NCBI GenBank assembly: GCA_002308115.1
Contig: DBVJ01000057.1
Location: 1-10,968 of the forward strand
DNA: 10,968 nt
Source of the DNA: Lachnospiraceae bacterium UBA1267
GTDB taxonomy: Bacteria; Bacillota; Clostridia; Lachnospirales; Lachnospiraceae
Direction: 5' to 3'
A model generated the notes under the pieces. The model saw nothing but the letters and a program-made list of their open reading frames with translations, did not search any database and was not told where the DNA came from. Of the stretch, positions 7,101-10,968 are shown piece after piece. The first letter of the stretch is position 1. Each line of letters begins with the position of its first letter. The position numbers and the translations under genes are program-made.

Positions 7101-9428
7101 GGTGGTTTCCGGATAGAGCTCCGGAAGCGGCAGTGTCACGACGGTTGCTTCAGTGTAGGGACCTTCGGACAGGACAAGCGCCGCAGCCTGCTCTTCCACT
7201 TTTTCCTGATCGGTCTTCGGAGGCTGCTCGCCGCCTTCGGTATAGCCGATCAGCAGGCACTTCTCTGTGAATTCCTTCGTGGAAACACCGCTGCTATTCA
7301 CATAGTTCTTCAGCGAGCCTTTGACCTTGATGGTGTCGCCCACCTTCAGAACCTTAAGCGCCGCAGACATTTCCGTATTCGTTTCTTCGGCCGTCAAACG
7401 GAACGCCTGAACCGGATACTCTTCAAGGCCTTCCACAACGATCGTGACGGTAATGTTGTTAAACTGGGAGCTGTACTCTGTGTTGACTTCCGTGATCTTG
7501 CCTTCCAGCTCATATTCATGGCCGCCGGAAAGGAGTTCATTGTCGCCCAGCGCATACAGCGCCTTCAGAATCTCTTCGGGAGTCTCGTAGATCACGACAG
7601 GCTCGGTGCCCTCTTCATATCCGATGAGGAGGCTCTTCTCTACGAATTCCTTCGTGGAAACGCCGCTGCTATTTACATAGTTCTTCAGTGCGCCTTTGAC
7701 CTTGATCGTGTCGCCGGGCTTCAGGACCTTAAGCGCCGCAGACATTTCCGCATTCGTTGCTTCGGCCGTCAGACGGAACGCCTGAACCGGATACTCTTCA
7801 AGGCCTTCCACCACCATCGTGACGGTAATGTTGTTAAACTGGGAGCTGTACTCGGTGTTGACTGCCGTGATTTTTCCTTCCAGCTCGTATTCATGGCCGC
7901 CGGAAAGGACTTCGTTGTCGCCCAGCGCATACAGTGCCTTGAGGATTTCTTCAGGGGTCTCATAGATCACGACGGGTTCGGTGCCCTCTTCATAAGCGAT
8001 GAGGAGGCAGCCCGCGTCAAATTCTTTCTTGCCGTTGTAATCTTTCAGCACGCCCCGGACCTTGATCTTGTCATTGGCTTTCAGGACCGGAAGCTTCTCG
8101 TACATTTCCGCGTCTTTTGCGGTCAGACGGAATGCCTGGACCGGTTTGTCCTCAAAACCTTCGACCTCGATCGTGACACTCACATTGTTGTAAGAGGCAT
8201 CGTACTGGGTATCAACAGACTTGATCTTGCCTTCCAATTCATACAGATGGCCATCGGACAGTTTCTCGTTCCTGCCCAGGCCGTACAACGCTGTCAGAAT
8301 CTCTTCGGGAGTCTCGTAGATGGTGGTCGTCGGAACCACCGCATTCAGAAGGGCTTCAGTAGCCTCGGTAACTGCGCCGGTGCCGCCGAAAATGTAACCC
8401 TTGGTCATTTTGTCGATATACGGCGCGATCAGTTCGTCAATGTTCGGCTTATCGGTTGCCTCGACATTCTTCACGAGGAGCAGGACGCTCTTCGTCTTGC
8501 CGAGGAGGTTCGCGGAAGCCAGCGCGTCGGGGAAGTTCTCGCCGACCGCGACGCCCATGCCTTCGGACTTCATGGTCACAGCGGGCTGGATCGTCGTTTC
8601 CGTGTTCAGGCCAAGTTCCCATTTGACAATCTCAGCACTCGTGGCATAACGGTTCTTGCCTTTCAGGCGGAGGACTTCGATGCCGCCGGCTGTCAATATG
8701 TCTTCCGTTTCCTGCGTGACCACGCCTGTGCCGCCCACGATAATGGCCTTCTTAAAGCCATTGGCTGCATCAAGGATCACGTCCTTCACAGAATCTCTCA
8801 GGGTACCGTCCAGCTTGGTCAGCAGGATCGGGGTCTTGGACGCATAGGCGTAGGGGCTGATGGAAAGCGTGTCCGCATAGCCCTTGCTGGTCGCAAGGAT
8901 GAACGTGTCATTTCCCGCGAATCCATTGTCTGCAGCTTTACCGTTTTTGTACACTTCGATTGCGGTCGCTTCGCGGTTCGAGCCTTTAATACGCTCTGCG
9001 GTAACGCCTTCGATTTCATTGATCGCATTCAAAACGTCATCCGAAACCGCACCGGAACCGCCCAGAACGTAGACTGTGCAGCCGTCTTTTGAGGCTAGCC
9101 GTTCGATTTCCTTCTTGGCTTCAGCCCTCAATACGTCAGGCTTTGTGGTAATGATCGGGCAGCCATAAACACCTGCCAGCGCCGCGCCGGAAAGCGCGTC
9201 CGGGAAAGCCTCACCCGTCGCCAGGATGAGGTGTGTTGCCTTGCCGTCCTGAGATGGCCAATAAGCTTCATCCGTGATCGCGGCCATGGTACCGTAACGG
9301 CCTGAACCTTTCAGGCGCGTCCACTCCCACACGGGGCCGGTCGTCTGAGCTTTTGTGATCGTAGGAACACCCACCGCACTCATAAACATGACAAGTGCGG
9401 TAAGGATTGCTAGTACTCTTCTCTTCAC
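4137..9428 (-). CDS. Large secreted modular surface protein with CWB2 repeats
   Basis: The 1763-residue protein starts at GTG (9428) with AAGGAGG 6 nt upstream. Residues 1-27 are a Sec signal peptide (basic MKRR, hydrophobic core, TKA cleavage site). Residues 36-366 hold three cell-wall-binding type 2 repeats (near 38-140, 144-249 and 252-366), with RLKGSGRYGT, RIKGSNREAT and RLKGKNRYAT starts and GGTGAV-type ends; this module anchors S-layer proteins to wall polymers in clostridia. Then come OB-like repeats at 370-487, 488-612 and 613-737, an atrophied-Ig-like module at 738-832, OB4 at 837-955, a beta-rich module at 962-1131, Ig-like 1140-1233, OB5 1239-1352, a second beta-rich module 1360-1520, Ig-like 1534-1623 and a C-terminal module 1635-1763. 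No catalytic domain, LPXTG or dockerin is seen. A role in wall-bound adhesion or matrix binding is inferred. It has its own promoter and terminator. Confidence 0.92.
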   Translation of the reverse strand: MKRRVLAILTALVMFMSAVGVPTITKAQTTGPVWEWTRLKGSGRYGTMAAITDEAYWPSQDGKATHLILATGEAFPDALSGAALAGVYGCPIITTKPDVLRAEAKKEIERLASKDGCTVYVLGGSGAVSDDVLNAINEIEGVTAERIKGSNREATAIEVYKNGKAADNGFAGNDTFILATSKGYADTLSISPYAYASKTPILLTKLDGTLRDSVKDVILDAANGFKKAIIVGGTGVVTQETEDILTAGGIEVLRLKGKNRYATSAEIVKWELGLNTETTIQPAVTMKSEGMGVAVGENFPDALASANLLGKTKSVLLLVKNVEATDKPNIDELIAPYIDKMTKGYIFGGTGAVTEATEALLNAVVPTTTIYETPEEILTALYGLGRNEKLSDGHLYELEGKIKSVDTQYDASYNNVSVTIEVEGFEDKPVQAFRLTAKDAEMYEKLPVLKANDKIKVRGVLKDYNGKKEFDAGCLLIAYEEGTEPVVIYETPEEILKALYALGDNEVLSGGHEYELEGKITAVNTEYSSQFNNITVTMVVEGLEEYPVQAFRLTAEATNAEMSAALKVLKPGDTIKVKGALKNYVNSSGVSTKEFVEKSLLIGYEEGTEPVVIYETPEEILKALYALGDNELLSGGHEYELEGKITEVNTEYSSQFNNITVTIVVEGLEEYPVQAFRLTAEETNTEMSAALKVLKVGDTIKVKGSLKNYVNSSGVSTKEFTEKCLLIGYTEGGEQPPKTDQEKVEEQAAALVLSEGPYTEATVVTLPLPELYPETTIVWSSESPLAVVDEAQEKLTITLPEDEDKTVPVKAVLTLGTGSTEKTFNLQIKKAGSEPVIYETVEEILKALYALGDNEVLSDGYLYELEGKITMVNKAYANGVITVTIVMEGFDQYPVQCYNLTAEESNTEMFAALAVLKKGDTIKVKGRLKNYINSYNNESTKEFDEGCLLLDYIAAPEPDPVTWTKVEWDAVTAEDVIAVTMSKEIDGVRKYWVLPGSNGTASAPTAVEVTVTDNKITTRGSDEFGWVKEAVGESEGYSLRLATTTNQYLHFTKDDNNVVRVGAVEAFPFQVTDSGTNGTHLTGTISGTKRFVGVYITNAGVPQDWRCYKLGSTGGFPNNVKSQTVEFWKLGEGGEQPPEKTDQQKVEEQAAALVLSEGPYEEATVVTLPLPELYPETTILWSSESPLAVVDEAQEKLTITLPEDEDKIVPVKAALTLGTGSTERTFNLQIKKAEAAPVIYETVEDILKALYALGDNEVLSDGYLYELEGKITKVNTAFEEANFRISVTIVMEGFDNYPVMAFRLTAEDEDMKAALPNLKVNDTIKVKGKLKNYNGTREFDAGCLLLAYTEGEAVVEEEYTWVKSSWDEVNFDEVFAITMSKDGLTYILTGINGSSATPPAKTVTVSEDGQTMTTLGLDENSWLKEETEDGTKLRWGGEKDFYLNTKDKNNELRVSNRTGDDVYSIVSLNTASNYLTISVSETVTRYVGVYFTNGVAQDFRTYNSMHTNISGETLGIWKLKDDGDEPPVGPDDDEKLETEYLNLNLGSISAGPGVVSEDMTYPLPLEGGTYPEVKITWESNKPSVAVVDGNLVITQIDEEVVAEVTATLTLNGKTRTKTFTITVTAKEGGEEPEEFTETFVFSELYGETTTLDTVPLGDIVLAFTQETSNDAPKYNTSGKAVRFYAKNRLVVRFAEGKAGTLTKIVINFSGESYAKKITADHGGYVLDGAIGTWTGSVAEEGFVNSDTAQARIASIVVTYVLNN
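4830..7217 (-). repeat. Tandem 1.2-kb duplication (Ig-like + OB + beta module)
   Basis: Within the surface-protein gene the block 7217-6012 (residues 738-1139) is followed by a second copy, 6011 to about 4830 (residues 1140-1533). Each has the order Ig-like, OB-like, beta-rich module ending in FWKL or IWKL, then an acidic linker with EPP or EQPP. The Ig-like DNA (about 7217-6945 and 6011-5746) looks roughly 90% identical by eye. The beta-rich modules have diverged much further, keeping RYVGVY/RFVGVY and QDWRCY/QDFRTY signatures. Confidence 0.85.
7218..7967 (-). repeat. 375-bp tandem repeat (OB2 and OB3)
   Basis: Residues 488-612 (DNA 7967-7593) and 613-737 (7592-7218) are adjacent copies of the same 125-residue OB-like unit, each beginning IYETPEEILKALYALGDNE. 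Differences are few, for example EVLSGG against ELLSGG, TAVNTEY against TEVNTEY and KSLLIGY against KCLLIGY. The high DNA identity indicates a recent duplication or ongoing gene conversion. Confidence 0.88.
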
Positions 9429-9463
9429 AACGAACCTCCTTCGGTTGTTAAAATGCTGCAGAT

Positions 9464-9492
9464 ATCATAACATTAGATAGAAGATTTTTCAA
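9464..9492 (-). promoter_or_regulatory. Promoter of the surface-protein gene
   Basis: On the minus strand TTGAAA (-35, 5 of 6) at 9487-9492 is followed after 17 nt by TATGAT (-10, 5 of 6) at 9464-9469. The start is predicted near 9457, with a leader of about 30 nt that contains the AAGGAGG site. The -35 overlaps the inverted repeat at 9485-9499. Confidence 0.75.
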
Positions 9493-9519
9493 AGAAAAAT
9501 GAGCATTTTTTTCGAAAAA
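9485..9519. promoter_or_regulatory. Paired TTTTTC/GAAAAA inverted repeats, possible operator
   Basis: Two perfect palindromes share the same half-sites. TTTTTC-AAA-GAAAAA is at 9485-9499 and TTTTTCGAAAAA is at 9508-9519. They lie in the 156-bp gap between the divergent surface-protein and GH5 genes, and the first overlaps the -35 of the surface-protein promoter. They could be binding sites of a dimeric regulator controlling both genes. A-T richness makes chance occurrence possible. Confidence 0.35.
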
Positions 9520-9584
9520 GTATTATGTTAGGAACAAGGTAATGAAGAATGATGGTTACACGCGGAAACAGGAAAGGATCCATT

Positions 9585-10649
9585 ATGAAAAAACTGTTTT
9601 CTGTATTGTTTTCAGTCGTACTTCTTGTCTCGGTTTTCGGCGCCGGCATGCTGGGCTGTAAAGGTCCTGAAGAGCCGACGGACAAACCGGCAGAAACGGT
9701 CGGGCCGCAGACTTATGCGGACGGGCGCGCGCGGCCGTCAAACGCCGGGCGTCTTCGGGTCGTAAACGGCAGACTGTCAGACCAGGACGGGTGTCCGGTC
9801 ATGCTCCGGGGCGTCAGTTTCAACGGACTCATCACCAGCGAATCCTTTATCAACGAGGCCTCATTTGTCGAATTATCGCGGGATTACGGCGTGAACCTCG
9901 TGCGGCTTGCCATGTACACCTACGGTGTGGGCAGCGTCGGTTACTGCACCAAAGGGGACAAAGAGCGGCATGAAGCCGATATCCAAAAAGCCGTCCAGCT
10001 GGCCAAAGACCAGGATATGTACGTGATCATCGACTGGCACATTCTGAGCGACGGCGATCCCAATCTTTACAAAGATCAGGCGAAAGCTTTCTTTGGCAAG
10101 ATGGCGGAGTTATACAAAAACCATGACAATGTTCTGTACGAAATCTGTAACGAGCCGAACGGCGTGGACTGGGCGGCCTGCAAGCAGTATGCCGAAGAAA
10201 TCATTCCCGTGATCCGTGAGAAAGACCCGGATTCCGTGATCATTGTCGGAAACCCCGACTGGTCCAAAGACCTCTACTCGGTCGCTTCCGATCCGCTCTC
10301 CTTCGAGAATGTCCTCTACACCCTTCACTTCTATTCCGCGACTCACGACAAGAATTTCCGCGACATGACCCGCGAGCTCAGCCAGTCCGGTCTTCCGATC
10401 TTCGTCTCCGAATTCGGCTGCACCGCAGCGAGCGGCGGCCTGCCGAGAGACATCAATTCCGCGGACCAGTGGATCGAGCTCCTCGAAGAAGAACACATTT
10501 CCTACTGCATGTGGGCATGGGCGAAGGTCGCTGAGGCCTGCTCCGCCATCCGCTCCTCCTGCCTCAAATACAGCGGCTTCTCGGACGAAGACTTCACCGA
10601 CACCGGCCTCTGGTACCTCAGCACCCTCGAAAAATACAAGACCCGGTGA
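9585..10649 (+). CDS. GH5 endoglucanase-like lipoprotein
   Basis: This 354-residue protein belongs to glycoside hydrolase family 5, probably the subfamily 2 type of endo-beta-1,4-glucanase. Residues 1-24 are a lipoprotein signal ending in the lipobox MLGC, with C25 as lipid anchor, so the enzyme sits on the outer membrane face. A short Pro/Glu/Thr linker (26-45) leads to the catalytic barrel: RGVSFNG near 75-81, R107, DWHIL (150-154), ICNEPNG with acid/base E190, H248/Y250, and VSEFG with nucleophile E276. There is no carbohydrate-binding or dockerin module. The start is ATG 9585, with AGGAAAGGA just upstream and the signal peptide beginning there; an in-frame ATG at 9549 would add 12 residues lacking signal features. 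No convincing -35/-10 pair was found; TATTAT at 9521 is the only -10-like element. It is divergent from the surface-protein gene. Mannanase or xyloglucanase activity cannot be excluded. Confidence 0.9.
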   Translation: MKKLFSVLFSVVLLVSVFGAGMLGCKGPEEPTDKPAETVGPQTYADGRARPSNAGRLRVVNGRLSDQDGCPVMLRGVSFNGLITSESFINEASFVELSRDYGVNLVRLAMYTYGVGSVGYCTKGDKERHEADIQKAVQLAKDQDMYVIIDWHILSDGDPNLYKDQAKAFFGKMAELYKNHDNVLYEICNEPNGVDWAACKQYAEEIIPVIREKDPDSVIIVGNPDWSKDLYSVASDPLSFENVLYTLHFYSATHDKNFRDMTRELSQSGLPIFVSEFGCTAASGGLPRDINSADQWIELLEEEHISYCMWAWAKVAEACSAIRSSCLKYSGFSDEDFTDTGLWYLSTLEKYKTR

Positions 10650-10662
10650 GGGCATCTCTGCC

Positions 10663-10968
10663 TCACGGCCCGTAATCGATGACCATGACTTCGGGAATGT
10701 TGTTGAACCGGGGAATCTTTTCGGTGCTTCCAAGACCGCGGGAGAGGGCCAGGGTACGCTGCCCGTCCTTTGAAGTGTAAATGCCTTCGAGCCGCCCGGG
10801 GAAACGTCCCTGGTCGGGCGCCCAGAGGCCGCCCCAGTAGGGGAAGGGAAGGTCTTCCTGACCGAACTTGTATTTGCTGAGTTTGCCGAACCAGGGGAAG
10901 CGGAGCTGGCCGCCGTGCACGTGGCCGGCGATCACGGTGTCGAACTGCCACTCTTCCAGCCCGTTCAG
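10663..10968 (-). CDS. YkuE-like metallophosphoesterase, C-terminal part
   Basis: Only the last 101 residues are in the window; the reading frame is open to the right edge and the start lies beyond it. The visible GHVHGGQLRFPWFG motif carries the last metal-binding histidines of the calcineurin-like phosphoesterase fold. With the ending SRGLGSTEKIPRFNNIPEV, it matches the membrane-associated YkuE/YaeI-like group, which act on phosphodiester or phospholipid-like substrates outside the cytoplasm. The gene is convergent with the GH5 gene, and the two stop codons are only 13 nt apart. Family assignment is firm; the substrate is unknown. Confidence 0.85.
   Translation of the reverse strand: MNGLEEWQFDTVIAGHVHGGQLRFPWFGKLSKYKFGQEDLPFPYWGGLWAPDQGRFPGRLEGIYTSKDGQRTLALSRGLGSTEKIPRFNNIPEVMVIDYGP

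Noticed and set aside
9521..9526. TATTAT as the -10 box of a GH5 promoter
   Set aside because: No acceptable -35 hexamer lies 16-18 nt upstream, so the promoter is not listed as a feature.

Overview
The window looks like chromosomal DNA of a Gram-positive anaerobe of the Bacillota, most likely a gut or rumen Clostridia (Lachnospiraceae/Oscillospirales-like). The reasons are strong AGGAGG ribosome binding sites, sigma-A type promoters with 17-nt spacers, hairpin-plus-U-tract terminators, a secreted protein with three cell-wall-binding (CWB2) repeats, and a lipoprotein GH5 glucanase. The lineage is inferred from these features and not from a marker gene.

Layout, left to right. (1) 1-124: gene-free, with two hairpins that probably end transcription. 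(2) 125-982, minus: a zinc-ribbon / low-complexity / four-helix membrane protein with an in-frame 30-bp repeat. (3) 1087-3083, minus: a two-gene operon of a GT4 glycosyltransferase followed 8 bp later by a PlsC-type acyltransferase, probably for membrane glycolipid or phospholipid synthesis. (4) 3323-4027, minus: a PPP-type metallophosphatase with its own promoter and terminator; it appears to start at a rare AUC codon. (5) 4137-9428, minus: a 1763-residue secreted modular surface protein, starting at GTG. It has a signal peptide, three CWB2 repeats, five OB-like repeats, three atrophied-Ig-like modules, two copies of a beta-rich module ending in W-K-L, and a distinct C-terminal module. No catalytic domain is visible. 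(6) 9585-10649, plus: a GH5 endoglucanase-like lipoprotein, divergent from the surface protein across 156 bp. (7) 10663-10968, minus, running off the right edge: the C-terminus of a YkuE-like metallophosphoesterase, convergent with the GH5 gene.

How the genes may work together: most products act at the envelope. The wall-bound multi-domain protein and the membrane-anchored glucanase share one intergenic control region, which holds two related TTTTTC/GAAAAA inverted repeats. They could form a surface module for holding and cutting plant polysaccharide; that is inference only. The glycosyltransferase/acyltransferase pair concerns the lipid leaflet beneath. I see no mobile element, CRISPR array, tRNA or rRNA, and no clear candidate for a wholly new system. 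The most unusual points are the AUC start at 4027 and the layered duplications in the large surface protein.
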